NCBI RefSeq assembly: GCF_000685035.1
Contig: NZ_BAYB01000022.1
Coordinates: 122,238-186,237 of the forward strand
Direction of reading: 5' to 3'
Source: Paraburkholderia ferrariae NBRC 106233
GTDB taxonomy: Bacteria; Pseudomonadota; Gammaproteobacteria; Burkholderiales; Burkholderiaceae
DNA length: 64,000 nt
Part shown: piece by piece, positions 8,967 to 17,824 of the stretch
How the letters are laid out: every line of letters begins with the position of its first letter
How positions within the stretch are numbered: the first letter of the stretch is position 1
Notes under the pieces: model-generated
Database searches by the model: none
Seen by the model: only the letters and a program-made list of their open reading frames with translations
What the model was told of the DNA's origin: nothing
Program-made: the position numbers and the translations under genes

Positions 8967-9218
8967 GCGTGTCTCCGATGTAGCCTGGGTTGTTTTTCTT
9001 CAAAGGGCGCTACACCCGCAGTCCGTCACGGCTGGACTCGTGCCTCGGGGATTTCGCGCCATCCCGGGCGGCCGGAAAATCAGCGGCCGCCTGCCTGCCG
9101 ACTTCAATAGACATACTATATGCGGGGCGTAGAGGGGTTTCGATTAGCGTTTTCCCGGTGATCATGCTTCATATAGTCATGCTATTTATAACTTATTGTC
9201 ACCTGCAAGGCACCCGTC
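8967..9218. promoter_or_regulatory. Divergent promoter region with an inverted pair of operator-like elements
   Basis: Shared control region between the ytfQ-like operon (leftward) and the dehydratase (rightward). CATACTATATG at 9112-9122 and CATATAGTCATG at 9170-9181 are inverted copies of one element, about 58 bp apart. Each includes TATAGT, a good -10 hexamer, facing its own gene. On the minus strand a TCGAAA hexamer lies 17 bp before it. These may be divergent promoters overlapped by operators for the DgoR-like regulator; that link is inference. Confidence 0.5.
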
Positions 9219-10961
9219 ATGAGCACTCGCGCAAGGAAGCTGCGCTCCGCCGCCTGGTTCGGCGCCGCCGACAAGAACGGCTTCATGTACCGAAGCTGGA
9301 TGAAGAACCAGGGCATCCCCGACCACGAGTTCGACGGCCGGCCCATCATCGGCATCTGCAACACCTGGTCGGAACTCACGCCCTGCAACGCGCACTTTCG
9401 CAAGCTCGCCGAGCACGTGAAGCGCGGCGTGTACGAGGCCGGCGGCTTTCCCGTGGAGTTCCCGGTGTTCTCGAATGGCGAGTCGAACCTGCGGCCCACC
9501 GCCATGTTCACGCGCAACCTCGCTTCGATGGACGTGGAGGAAGCGATTCGCGGCAACCCGATCGACGCCGTCGTGCTGCTGGTGGGCTGCGACAAGACCA
9601 CGCCCGCGCTGCTGATGGGCGCGGCGAGTTGCGACGTGCCCGCCATCGTGGTGAGCGGCGGCCCGATGCTCAACGGCAAGCATGAAGGGCGCGACATCGG
9701 GTCGGGCACGGTGGTGTGGCAGCTCAGCGAAGAAGTGAAGGCGGGGCGCATTTCCATTCACGAGTTCATGTCTGCGGAAGCGGGCATGTCGCGCTCGGCG
9801 GGCACCTGCAACACCATGGGCACGGCTTCGACCATGGCGTGCATGGCCGAGGCGCTGGGCGTGACGCTGCCGCACAGCGCGGCGATTCCGGCGGTCGATG
9901 CGCGGCGTTATGTGCATGCGCATCTTTCAGGTATGCGTATCGTCGAGATGGCGCTGGAGGACTTGAGGTTGTCGAAGCTGCTCACGCGCGAAGCGTTCGA
10001 GAATGCGATCCGCACCAACGCGGCCATCGGCGGATCGACGAATGCGGCCATTCACCTGAAGGCGATTGCGGGGCGCATCGGCGTACCGCTCGAACTCGAC
10101 GACTGGACGCGCATGGGACGGGGCACGCCCACGCTCGTCGATCTGCAGCCGTCCGGCCGTTATCTGATGGAGGAGTTCTATTACGCGGGCGGCTTGCCGG
10201 CGGTGCTGCGGCGGCTAGGCGAGGCGGGGCTGATCCCGCATCCGGACGCGCTCACGGCAAACGGCCGCACGCTTTGGGAAAACGTGCGCGAGGCGCCTAT
10301 TCATAATGCGGAAGTCATCCGCCCGCTCGATGCGCCGCTCGTGCGCGATGGCGGTTTGTGCGTGCTGCGCGGCAATCTCGCGCCGCGGGGGGCGGTGCTC
10401 AAGCCTTCCGCGGCCACGCCTGCGTTGCTCGCGCATCGCGGGCGCGCGGTGGTGTTCGAGAGTTTCGACGATTACAAGCAGCGTATTGCCGATCCCGAAC
10501 TCGACGTGACGGCGGACTCGGTACTCGTGATGAAGAACTGCGGACCCAAGGGCTATCCCGGCATGGCCGAGGTGGGCAACATGGGCCTGCCGCCCAAGCT
10601 GCTCGCCCAGGGCGTGACGGACATGGTGCGCGTTTCGGATGCGCGCATGAGCGGCACGGCCTATGGGACGGTGGTGCTGCATGTGGCGCCCGAGGCGCGC
10701 GCGGGCGGCCCGCTTGCGATCGTGCGCGACGGCGACTGGATCGCGCTGGACTGCGAGGCAGGCACGCTTACCGTGGAGATCGGCGAGGAGGAGATGCAGG
10801 CGCGCCTCGCCGAATGGGCGCGCACGCTGCAGGCCACGCCCGAGGACCGCAGCGGCTATCGCAGCCTCTATGTCGGGCACGTGCTTCAGGCCGACGAGGG
10901 GTGCGACTTCGATTTTCTCGTGGGATGCCGCGGAGCGGAGGTGCCGCGGCATTCGCATTGA
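9219..10961 (+). CDS. IlvD/Edd-family sugar-acid dehydratase, probable L-arabonate dehydratase
   Basis: Iron-sulfur, Mg-dependent dehydratase of 580 residues that removes water from an aldonate to give a 2-keto-3-deoxy acid. The start (RKLRSAAWFG, GFMYRSWMKNQG) and overall length match the pentonate/hexonate branch rather than IlvD itself. Cluster ligand candidates are Cys47 (GICNTWSELTP), Cys124 (GCDKTTPALLMGAASCDVP) and Cys197 (SAGTCNTMGTASTMA). The C-terminal half has VLVMKNCGPKGYPGMAEVGN and the SDARMSGTAYG active-site serine loop. Context (aldose dehydrogenase, arabinose/galactose-type transporters, DgoR-like regulator) supports L-arabonate, but galactonate or fuconate cannot be excluded. 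An AAGG leader precedes the ATG. Confidence 0.85.
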   Translation: MSTRARKLRSAAWFGAADKNGFMYRSWMKNQGIPDHEFDGRPIIGICNTWSELTPCNAHFRKLAEHVKRGVYEAGGFPVEFPVFSNGESNLRPTAMFTRNLASMDVEEAIRGNPIDAVVLLVGCDKTTPALLMGAASCDVPAIVVSGGPMLNGKHEGRDIGSGTVVWQLSEEVKAGRISIHEFMSAEAGMSRSAGTCNTMGTASTMACMAEALGVTLPHSAAIPAVDARRYVHAHLSGMRIVEMALEDLRLSKLLTREAFENAIRTNAAIGGSTNAAIHLKAIAGRIGVPLELDDWTRMGRGTPTLVDLQPSGRYLMEEFYYAGGLPAVLRRLGEAGLIPHPDALTANGRTLWENVREAPIHNAEVIRPLDAPLVRDGGLCVLRGNLAPRGAVLKPSAATPALLAHRGRAVVFESFDDYKQRIADPELDVTADSVLVMKNCGPKGYPGMAEVGNMGLPPKLLAQGVTDMVRVSDARMSGTAYGTVVLHVAPEARAGGPLAIVRDGDWIALDCEAGTLTVEIGEEEMQARLAEWARTLQATPEDRSGYRSLYVGHVLQADEGCDFDFLVGCRGAEVPRHSH

Positions 10962-11447
10962 TGAAGCGGTGTCGGGCGCGCTATCGCGTGCCCTATCGGG
11001 CGCGGCGGGGCGCACGCCGGATGCCGATGGCAACCGGCTGCCGTTGCAACTCGATAAAGCGCGCAGCCAGCAAAGCATGGAGCGCGTGGCGCAGGCGGAC
11101 GACGAAGGACATGGCGGACCCCGATCGATATGAGTGTGTGGTCGGGGACGATGCAACGGTCGTGCCATCGCGAGCGGTCTACGCAGGCGGCGCGCGGGTT
11201 TCGCGCCGGGAGCCGGCCACGTGCGCCGCGCGCGCGCCATCGTGGTGCCCCGGCCTCGGGACGGTGCGCGGTATGCCCATTTGCGGCGCGGCGACCGCGC
11301 CGTGCCCCATGGCCGCGCGCGTGCCTCGTTCACGGTGAACCCGCTTTGCGCACCACGGCACAAGGCTGTCGCCTGGTGACGCGTGTTGCTGGCACAGAAC
11401 TCGCTAAAGAGACTGTCGAGAGGTGCGAAGCAATTTGCATCATCTTA
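10962..11447. other. Intergenic stretch with no recognised gene
   Basis: About 490 bp between the dehydratase and the riboswitch. Several GC-rich open frames exist on both strands, but their translations are Arg/Ala/Pro-rich and show no domain, start signal or coding bias, so none is called. A perfect 9-bp inverted repeat (ATGCCGCGG at 10925-10933 with its complement at 10944-10952) overlaps the end of the dehydratase but lacks a T run, so it is not called a terminator. Confidence 0.4.
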
Positions 11448-11577
11448 GGATCGCTAGGGTTCCGGTCGCCGCGTCATTTCGCGTGCGATGCCTGGTCCGA
11501 GAGCAATCCGGTCTCGTCAACCACCTTCATCGCAAGGCGGTAGCGAGGCTCCACGGAGGGATAAAAGCCCGGGAGGT
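11448..11577 (+). promoter_or_regulatory. Guanidine-I (ykkC) riboswitch
   Basis: Leader RNA matching the guanidine-I consensus in order: CTAGGGTTCCG (about 11454-11464), the CTGGTCCGAGAGCAA block (about 11492-11506), and the 3' block ACGGAGGGATAAAAGCCCGG (about 11553-11572). These three are the conserved ligand-pocket segments of the ykkC class, which binds guanidinium and turns expression on. Downstream, a possible terminator (GGGAGG pairing with the CCCTCTC near 11603, followed by CTTTTTCCC) could be the expression platform. Position, about 60 bp before a urea-carboxylase-associated operon, is the classical one. Confidence 0.92.
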
Positions 11578-11633
11578 CGCGATGTCGTTCGGTCGCCCTC
11601 TCACGCTTTTTCCCTTCGCCTCCAGGAGCCTCC

Positions 11634-12410
11634 ATGCCGTCCCGCTCTTCGTCTAGTTTCTCCCCCGGCTTTGCTGCATTACCGCCGCTTGCCGCACCGC
11701 TCTGGGAAACCGTGATCCCTGCCGGTGCGCACTGGTCCGGCGTGCTCCGCCGCGGGCTCGCATTGCGCATCGTCGATCTCGAAGGCGGCGCGAATCTCGC
11801 CGCCGTTTTCCACCGCCAGGAAGATCCGCTCGAACGCTACAACATGGCGGACACGCTCAAAGCGCAGCACACCGCGCATCTCACGCGCGGACATGCGCTC
11901 TATACCGACATGGGCCGCGTGATCGCATCGATCACGGCGGACACGCTCGGCTGGCACGATCCGCTGGGCGGCGTGGGCGACGCCGCGCTCTTCGCGCGCA
12001 AATACGGCGAGACGCACTATCAGACCCATCGCAACGCAATGATCCGCAACGGGCGCGACAGCCTCGTGCTCGAACTCGCGAAATACGGCCTGGGGGCACG
12101 CGATCTGGTGGCGAACGTAAACTTCTTCAGCAAGGTGGCGGTGGCCGACGACGGCGCGCTCTCCTTCGTGCCGAAGCATTCGCCAGCAGGCGCGGCGTTC
12201 GACCTGCGCTTCGAGATGAATACGCTCGCGGCATTTTCCACGGCGCCGCATCCGCTCGATCCGCATGGCGGCTATGCGCCGAAGCCAGTGAGGCTGATCG
12301 CGTGGCGTGCCTATCCCGCCGAAGCGGCGGCGCCCGCCGACGACCCGTGCCGCACCGCATGCGCCGAAAACGGCCGCGGTTTCCTCAATACCGACCGTCT
12401 GTTCGCCTGA
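11634..12410 (+). CDS. cgdB: Urea carboxylase-associated protein (UAAP2 type), probable carboxyguanidine deiminase subunit
   Basis: Soluble protein of 258 residues in the DUF1989 family. Homologous pairs (CgdA/CgdB) have been shown to form carboxyguanidine deiminase, which turns carboxyguanidine into allophanate. Visible family features are LRIVDLEGGANLAAVFHR, HLTRGHALYTDMGRVIASI, LVLELAKYGLGARDLVANV and the C-terminal HGGYAPKPVRLIAW. The ATG has a CAGGAG leader 5 bp upstream. It is the first gene after the guanidine riboswitch, 10 bp before its paralogue. Which of the two is CgdA or CgdB is my recollection of usual order and size, so the symbol is tentative. Confidence 0.8.
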   Translation: MPSRSSSSFSPGFAALPPLAAPLWETVIPAGAHWSGVLRRGLALRIVDLEGGANLAAVFHRQEDPLERYNMADTLKAQHTAHLTRGHALYTDMGRVIASITADTLGWHDPLGGVGDAALFARKYGETHYQTHRNAMIRNGRDSLVLELAKYGLGARDLVANVNFFSKVAVADDGALSFVPKHSPAGAAFDLRFEMNTLAAFSTAPHPLDPHGGYAPKPVRLIAWRAYPAEAAAPADDPCRTACAENGRGFLNTDRLFA

Positions 12411-12420
12411 GGGGCCCGCC

Positions 12421-13074
12421 ATGCCGATCATCGAAAGCACGCGCGACGTGCGCGAGGCCCGCTACGACTTCACGCTCCGCGCGGGCGAGCCGTGGCTCTA
12501 CGACCTGAAACGCGGCGAGACGCTGCGCATCGTCGACCTGGAGGGCAACCAGGCGGTGGACACACTGTTCTACCGCAGCACCGACGCCGCCGAACGCTAT
12601 AGCGCGCAAGACACCGTGCGTGCGCAAGGCAATCTGTATCTCACGGCGGGCAGCGTGCTGATGTCGAACCACAACAATGCACTCCTGACCATCGTGGCCG
12701 ATACCTGCGGCCGCCACGATACGCTGGGCGGCGCGTGCGCCGCGGAGAGCAACACCGTGCGCTACGCGCTGGAAAAGCGCCACATGCATAGCTGCCGCGA
12801 CAGCTTCCTCAACGCCATCACGCATTGCCACTGTGGTGCGGGCGCCGGGCTCACGAAGCGCGACCTCGTGAGCAACATCAACTTTTTCATGAACGTGCCG
12901 GTCACGCGCGAGGGCAGCCTGACGTTCGAAGACGGTATCTCCGCGCCGGGCAAATATGTGGAGTTGCGCGCCGAGCAGGACGTGACGGTGCTGATCTCGA
13001 ACTGTCCGCAACTGAACAACCCCTGCAACGGCTACAACCCCACGCCGGTGCGCCTCGTGATATGGGAGGCGTGA
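12421..13074 (+). CDS. cgdA: Urea carboxylase-associated protein (UAAP1 type), probable carboxyguanidine deiminase subunit
   Basis: Paralogue of the preceding gene, 217 residues. Shared motifs include LRIVDLEGNQAVDTLFYR, YLTAGSVLMSNHNNALLTI and NPCNGYNPTPVRLVIW. It also carries the Cys/His-rich stretch MHSCRDSFLNAITHCHCG, a plausible catalytic or metal site that the first protein lacks (there it reads QTHRNAMIRNGRDSLVLE). The two probably act as a heteromeric deiminase on the product of the carboxylase. The ATG at 12421 follows the previous stop by 10 bp, and the stop overlaps the next start (TGATG). The frame is open upstream to 12307, but inside the preceding gene. Confidence 0.82.
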   Translation: MPIIESTRDVREARYDFTLRAGEPWLYDLKRGETLRIVDLEGNQAVDTLFYRSTDAAERYSAQDTVRAQGNLYLTAGSVLMSNHNNALLTIVADTCGRHDTLGGACAAESNTVRYALEKRHMHSCRDSFLNAITHCHCGAGAGLTKRDLVSNINFFMNVPVTREGSLTFEDGISAPGKYVELRAEQDVTVLISNCPQLNNPCNGYNPTPVRLVIWEA

Positions 13075-16000
13075 TGGCGTTCGAGAAAATTCTCATTGCC
13101 AACCGCGGCGAGATTGCGTGCCGTGTGATCCGCACGCTCAGGCGGCTCGGCATCGCATCGGTAGCCGTGTATTCCGAAGCGGACCGCGATGCGATGCATG
13201 TGACGCTGGCGGACGAAGCCGTCTTCATCGGACCGTCGCCCGTTGCCGCGAGCTATCTGAACGCCGAAGCGATACTCGATGCCGCCCGGCGCACGGGCGC
13301 GCAGGCGGTGCACCCGGGCTATGGCTTTCTTTCCGAGAATGCAGCGTTTGCAACGGCCTGCGAGGAGGCCGGCATCGGCTTCATCGGGCCGAAGCCCGAG
13401 CAGATGAAGGCGTTCGGGCTCAAGCATACGGCTCGCGAGATCGCGCGTGCGAACGGCGTAGCGCTGCTGCCGGGCACGGGGCTGCTGCCTGATGTGCAGG
13501 CCGCGCTGGAGGCAGCGGCGTCGCTCGGTTATCCGGTCATGCTCAAGAGCACGGCGGGTGGCGGGGGTATCGGCATGTCGTTGTGCCGCGACGCCGGGCA
13601 GCTCGAAGCGGCCTTCGCTTCAGTCGTGCGGCTGGGCGAGAGCAACTTCGCGAACGCGGGCGTGTACCTCGAAAAATTCGTCGAACGGGCACGCCATATC
13701 GAAGTGCAGGTGTTCGGCGACGGCGCGGGCAACGTGATTGCGCTCGGCGAACGCGATTGTTCGGTGCAGCGGCGCAACCAGAAAGTGATCGAGGAAACGC
13801 CCGCGCCCGGCCTGACCGGCGAAGAGCGCGCGGCACTGCACGCTACGGCCGTGCGGCTGGCGAAGGGGGTGCATTACGCGTCGGCGGGCACCGTGGAGTT
13901 CGTATTCGACACCGATACGCGCGCGTTTTACTTTCTCGAAGTGAATACGCGCCTGCAGGTGGAGCACGGCGTGACCGAAGCAGTGACGGGCGTCGATCTC
14001 GTGGAGTGGATGATCCGCCAGGCCGAAGGCACGCTGGCACCGCTCGATACACTCGATACGTTCGTCAGGTCCGGCGCGAGCATCCAGGTGCGGGTGTATG
14101 CGGAAGATCCAAACCGGCAATTCCAGCCAGTTGCGGGCCAGCTCACGCACGTTGCGTTTGCACCGGACGTACGCGTGGATACGTGGATCGAGGCGGGTAC
14201 CGAAGTGAGCGCGTTCTACGATCCGCTGCTCGCGAAGATCATCGCTACCGGCGCCACGCGCGAGGCTGCGCTCGCCCGCCTGCGCGGGGCGCTGGCGGGC
14301 ACCGAGCTTTACGGCATTGAAACGAACCTCGACTACCTGCGCGCGATAGTCGGGTCGGCCACGTTCGCGGCGGGTGAGCAGACCACCGGCTTTCTTGGTC
14401 GCTTCCTGTTTGCGCCACACACGATCGACGTGCTCGACGGGGGCGTGCAGACCACCGTGCAGCAGTTGCCTGGGCGGCAGGGGTACTGGGATGTGGGCGT
14501 GCCGCCGTCCGGGCCGATGGACGACCTGTCGTTTCGTCTCGCCAATGCGCTGCTGGGCAATGCCCCCGATGCGGCGGGGCTCGAATTCACGATGGTCGGC
14601 GCCACGCTGCGCTTCAATACGGAAACGCTGTTCGTGCTGGGCGGCGCGCCGCTCGCGGCCACGCTGGAGCGCGAACCGGTGCCGCAGTGGCAGGTGGTGC
14701 GCGCGGCGGCGGGCAGCGTGCTCAAGCTGGGCGGCGTGACCGCTGCGGGCGTGCGCGCGTGTCTCGCGGTAAAGGGCGGCCTGCAGGTGCCGGATTATCT
14801 GGGCAGCAAGGCCACGTTCACGCTGGGCCGGTTCGGCGGTCACGCGGGACGCGCGTTGCGCAAGGGCGATGTTCTGCACCTCGCGCCCGGCGCCGGCTGC
14901 GGCGAAACCGGCGCGAAGCTCGAAGCGGCGCGTGTGCCGGCTCTCACGCATGGCTGGGAACTCGCGGTGCTGGATGGCCCGCACGGTGCGCCCGACTTCC
15001 TCACGCCCGCGGACATCGCCATGCTCTACGAGGCGAGCTGGACCGTGCACTACAACTCCAGCCGCACGGGGGTGCGCCTGATCGGGCCGAAGCCGCAGTG
15101 GGCGCGTCCGGACGGCGGCGAGGCGGGCCTGCATCCTTCGAATATCCACGACAACGCCTATGCGATCGGTGCCGTGGATTTCACCGGCGACATGCCCGTC
15201 ATCCTCGGGCCAGACGGTCCGAGCCTGGGCGGCTTCGTGTGCCCCGTGACGATCATTGCCGACGACCTCTGGAAGCTTGGTCAGCTTCGTCCGGGCGACA
15301 CGGTGCGCTTCGTGCCGGCTCCATGCGAGGCCGCCGCGGACGTCGTTTCGACCGGCATGCACGAATGCGTGCTGTATCGCGACGGCCAGGCGGGCGATGG
15401 GGTAGGCGTGGTGTACCGCCGCTCGGGCGACCGCAATCTGCTGATCGAATACGGTCCGCCGGTGCTGGACCTGAAGCTGCGCTTTCGCGTGCATGCGCTC
15501 ATGCACTGGCTCGCGGAGCACCCGCTGACCGGCATCATCGATCTCACCCCGGGCATCCGTTCGCTGCAGGTCCATTTCGATCATCGCGTGCTCTCTCGTG
15601 ATCGACTCATCGCTCATCTTCAGGATGCCGAAGCAGCGCTGCCGGCCGTGGATGCCATGCGCGTACCCAATCGCATCGTGCACCTGCCGCTTTCGTGGGA
15701 CGACCCCTCCACGCGCGTGGCCATCGAGCGCTACATGCAATCGGTGCGGCCCGATGCGCCGTGGTGTCCGAGCAATATCGAGTTCATTCGCCGCATCAAC
15801 GGTCTCGATCAGATCGAAGACGTGAAGCGCATCGTGTTCGATGCCCGTTACCTGGTACTCGGTCTCGGCGACGTTTATCTGGGCGCACCCGTGGCGACGC
15901 CCGTGGATCCGCGCCATCGGCTCGTCACGACGAAGTACAACCCGGCGCGCACGTGGACGCCGGAAAACGCGGTTGGCATTGGCGGCGCTTACCTGTGCGT

Positions 16001-16688
16001 CTACGGCATGGAGGGTCCCGGCGGCTATCAGTTCGTCGGCCGCACGGTGCAGATGTGGAATCGCTACGGGACCACCACGGAATTCGAAGCCGGCAAGCCG
16101 TGGCTGTTGCGCTTCTTCGACGAAATCCGCTTTTTCGAGGTGAGCGAGGCGGAGCTCGCAGCGTGGCGCCGCGACTTCGTAGCGGGGCGGCGGAGCCTGC
16201 AGATCGAGGAATCGGTGTTCGATCTCGGTGCCTATGAGCGTTTCCTGCGCGACGAGAGCGGCTCAATCGCAGCGTTCAAGGCGCGCCAGCAGTCGGCGTT
16301 CGAAGCGGAGCGCGAGCGCTGGCGGGCAGCGGGACAGGCCGACTATGCGGGCGAGCCCGGTGCGCAGGAAGCCGTTGGCATGGACGCAGCCGGCGCGAGC
16401 CACGCGCTCGGCGATGACCGCCGAGCCGTGGGCGCCGATGTCTCGGGCAGCGTATGGAGGCTGCTCGTGGCCGAGGGCGAGCGCGTGACCGAGGGCCAGG
16501 AGGTGGCGATCATCGAGTCGATGAAGATGGAGGTGACGGTGAGCGCGCAAGCGGACGGCGTCATCGAAACGCTGAATTGTGCGCCCGGCGACGCGGTGGT
16601 GGCGGGGCAACGCCTGATGGTCATACGCGTGGATTCCGAAGCCGCCGATGCAGGACGTGCGGACACCGCAGTTTCCGCTAAATCGTGA
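13074..16688 (+). CDS. Biotin-dependent guanidine/urea carboxylase
   Basis: Single-chain ATP- and biotin-dependent carboxylase of 1204 residues, the normal urea carboxylase length. Domains in order: biotin carboxylase (1 to about 450; ILIANRGEIACRVIRTLRRL, LKSTAGGGGIGMS, EVNTRLQVEHGVTE), KipA/AHS2-like carboxyltransferase (about 465-780; GVPPSGPMDDLSFRLANALL), KipI/AHS1-like part (about 790-1000; LIEYGPPVLDLKLRFRVHAL), and a biotinyl domain with EsmKMEV-type lysine Lys1151. Behind a guanidine riboswitch and next to CgdAB it is most likely guanidine carboxylase rather than urea carboxylase. No allophanate hydrolase gene follows. ATG at 13074 overlaps the previous stop by 1 bp; the longer upstream frame is spurious. 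Confidence 0.93.
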   Translation: MAFEKILIANRGEIACRVIRTLRRLGIASVAVYSEADRDAMHVTLADEAVFIGPSPVAASYLNAEAILDAARRTGAQAVHPGYGFLSENAAFATACEEAGIGFIGPKPEQMKAFGLKHTAREIARANGVALLPGTGLLPDVQAALEAAASLGYPVMLKSTAGGGGIGMSLCRDAGQLEAAFASVVRLGESNFANAGVYLEKFVERARHIEVQVFGDGAGNVIALGERDCSVQRRNQKVIEETPAPGLTGEERAALHATAVRLAKGVHYASAGTVEFVFDTDTRAFYFLEVNTRLQVEHGVTEAVTGVDLVEWMIRQAEGTLAPLDTLDTFVRSGASIQVRVYAEDPNRQFQPVAGQLTHVAFAPDVRVDTWIEAGTEVSAFYDPLLAKIIATGATREAALARLRGALAGTELYGIETNLDYLRAIVGSATFAAGEQTTGFLGRFLFAPHTIDVLDGGVQTTVQQLPGRQGYWDVGVPPSGPMDDLSFRLANALLGNAPDAAGLEFTMVGATLRFNTETLFVLGGAPLAATLEREPVPQWQVVRAAAGSVLKLGGVTAAGVRACLAVKGGLQVPDYLGSKATFTLGRFGGHAGRALRKGDVLHLAPGAGCGETGAKLEAARVPALTHGWELAVLDGPHGAPDFLTPADIAMLYEASWTVHYNSSRTGVRLIGPKPQWARPDGGEAGLHPSNIHDNAYAIGAVDFTGDMPVILGPDGPSLGGFVCPVTIIADDLWKLGQLRPGDTVRFVPAPCEAAADVVSTGMHECVLYRDGQAGDGVGVVYRRSGDRNLLIEYGPPVLDLKLRFRVHALMHWLAEHPLTGIIDLTPGIRSLQVHFDHRVLSRDRLIAHLQDAEAALPAVDAMRVPNRIVHLPLSWDDPSTRVAIERYMQSVRPDAPWCPSNIEFIRRINGLDQIEDVKRIVFDARYLVLGLGDVYLGAPVATPVDPRHRLVTTKYNPARTWTPENAVGIGGAYLCVYGMEGPGGYQFVGRTVQMWNRYGTTTEFEAGKPWLLRFFDEIRFFEVSEAELAAWRRDFVAGRRSLQIEESVFDLGAYERFLRDESGSIAAFKARQQSAFEAERERWRAAGQADYAGEPGAQEAVGMDAAGASHALGDDRRAVGADVSGSVWRLLVAEGERVTEGQEVAIIESMKMEVTVSAQADGVIETLNCAPGDAVVAGQRLMVIRVDSEAADAGRADTAVSAKS

Positions 16689-16749
16689 CATGACGAAATT
16701 TTTAGTTATCCCAATCCATTCCAAGCAGCAATCGTTCTGGAGATTCCCC

Positions 16750-17796
16750 ATGAAGATGACTTCGCTCTATTACGTCCGTGCCGAATTCGAAAACGGTCTT
16801 CCCGGCGTTCGCCGCCGGCTGGGCCGTGCGGCGGCTGCGCTTGCGCTCGCCACGGGTCTTCTGGCCGCGCTCGCGCAGGGCGCCAGCGCGGCGCCGCTGC
16901 GCGTCGGCTATAGCGACTGGCCGGGCTGGGTGGCCTGGCAGGTCGCCATCGACAAGGGTTGGTTCAAGGAAGCCGGCCTCGACGTGCAGTTCGACTGGTT
17001 CGACTACGCGGCTTCGATGGACGCGTTCGCGGCCGACAAGCTGGACGCGGTACTCGTGACCAATGGCGATGCGCTCACGATGGGGGCGAACGGCGCGAAG
17101 AACGTGATGGCGCTCATCACCGACTACTCGAACGGCAACGACATGGTGGTGGCCAAGCCTCCGGCGCGCCGGATGCAGGACCTCAAGGGCAAGAAGATCG
17201 GCGTGGAATTTGGCGTGGTCGATCATCTGCTGCTGCTCGACGCGCTTCAGCGCGCCGGCATGAAAGAGAGCGACGTCACGCTCGTCAACGCGAAGACCAA
17301 CGAAACGCCGCAGGTGCTCGCTTCGTCGGACGTCGCGGCCATCGCGGCGTGGCAGCCGAATGCGGGCGAAGCGTTGCGCCAGGTGCCGGGGGCACGGCCG
17401 GTATTTACTTCGGCCGACGAACCGGGGCTGATCTACGACGTGCTCGCGGTGAATCCCGTGAGCCTTGCCGCACACCGCGCCGACTACGAGAAGCTCGCGA
17501 AGGTCTGGTATCGCGTCGTGCACTACATCGAAGATCCGGCCACCCAGGGCGACGCCGTGAAGATCATGTCGGCACGCGTGGGCCTTACGCCGCAGCAGTA
17601 TCTGCCGCTTCTCAAGGGCACGAAGCTGCTTACGCTACCCGAGGCTCAGGAGGCCTACGCGAAGGGCGACGGTTTCAGATCGATCTACGGATCGAGCCGC
17701 GCCGCCGACACGTTCAACGTGAAGTACCAGGTGTACAAGACTTCGCAGGACGTGAACGCCTACGTCGATCCGTCGCTCACCAGCGCACTCAAGTAA
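16750..17796 (+). CDS. NitT/TauT-type ABC substrate-binding protein of the guanidine operon
   Basis: Periplasmic binding protein of 348 residues. The signal sequence is long: a charged start (to about residue 25), a hydrophobic core (AAAALALATGLLAALAQG) and cleavage near ASAAPL. The mature part begins LRVGYSDWPGWVAWQVAIDK, typical of SsuA/TauA/NMT1-like proteins, with the pocket segment ADKLDAVLVTNGDALTMG. Riboswitch control and operon position suggest that guanidine or a guanidino compound is imported. GGAG lies about 10 bp before the ATG. The 61 bp after the carboxylase is AT-richer but holds no clear terminator. Confidence 0.88.
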   Translation: MKMTSLYYVRAEFENGLPGVRRRLGRAAAALALATGLLAALAQGASAAPLRVGYSDWPGWVAWQVAIDKGWFKEAGLDVQFDWFDYAASMDAFAADKLDAVLVTNGDALTMGANGAKNVMALITDYSNGNDMVVAKPPARRMQDLKGKKIGVEFGVVDHLLLLDALQRAGMKESDVTLVNAKTNETPQVLASSDVAAIAAWQPNAGEALRQVPGARPVFTSADEPGLIYDVLAVNPVSLAAHRADYEKLAKVWYRVVHYIEDPATQGDAVKIMSARVGLTPQQYLPLLKGTKLLTLPEAQEAYAKGDGFRSIYGSSRAADTFNVKYQVYKTSQDVNAYVDPSLTSALK

Positions 17797-17824
17797 TACG
17801 GACGATCCAACGAAGGAGCACGTC

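Noticed and set aside
10962..11447. Several open frames of 80-150 codons after the dehydratase
   Set aside because: Overlapping on both strands, Arg/Ala/Pro-rich, no ribosome-binding site or recognisable domain.
13620..15917. 765-codon open frame antisense to the carboxylase gene
   Set aside because: Mirror frame of a high-GC gene; Arg/His-rich, no domain; the sense strand is an unambiguous carboxylase.
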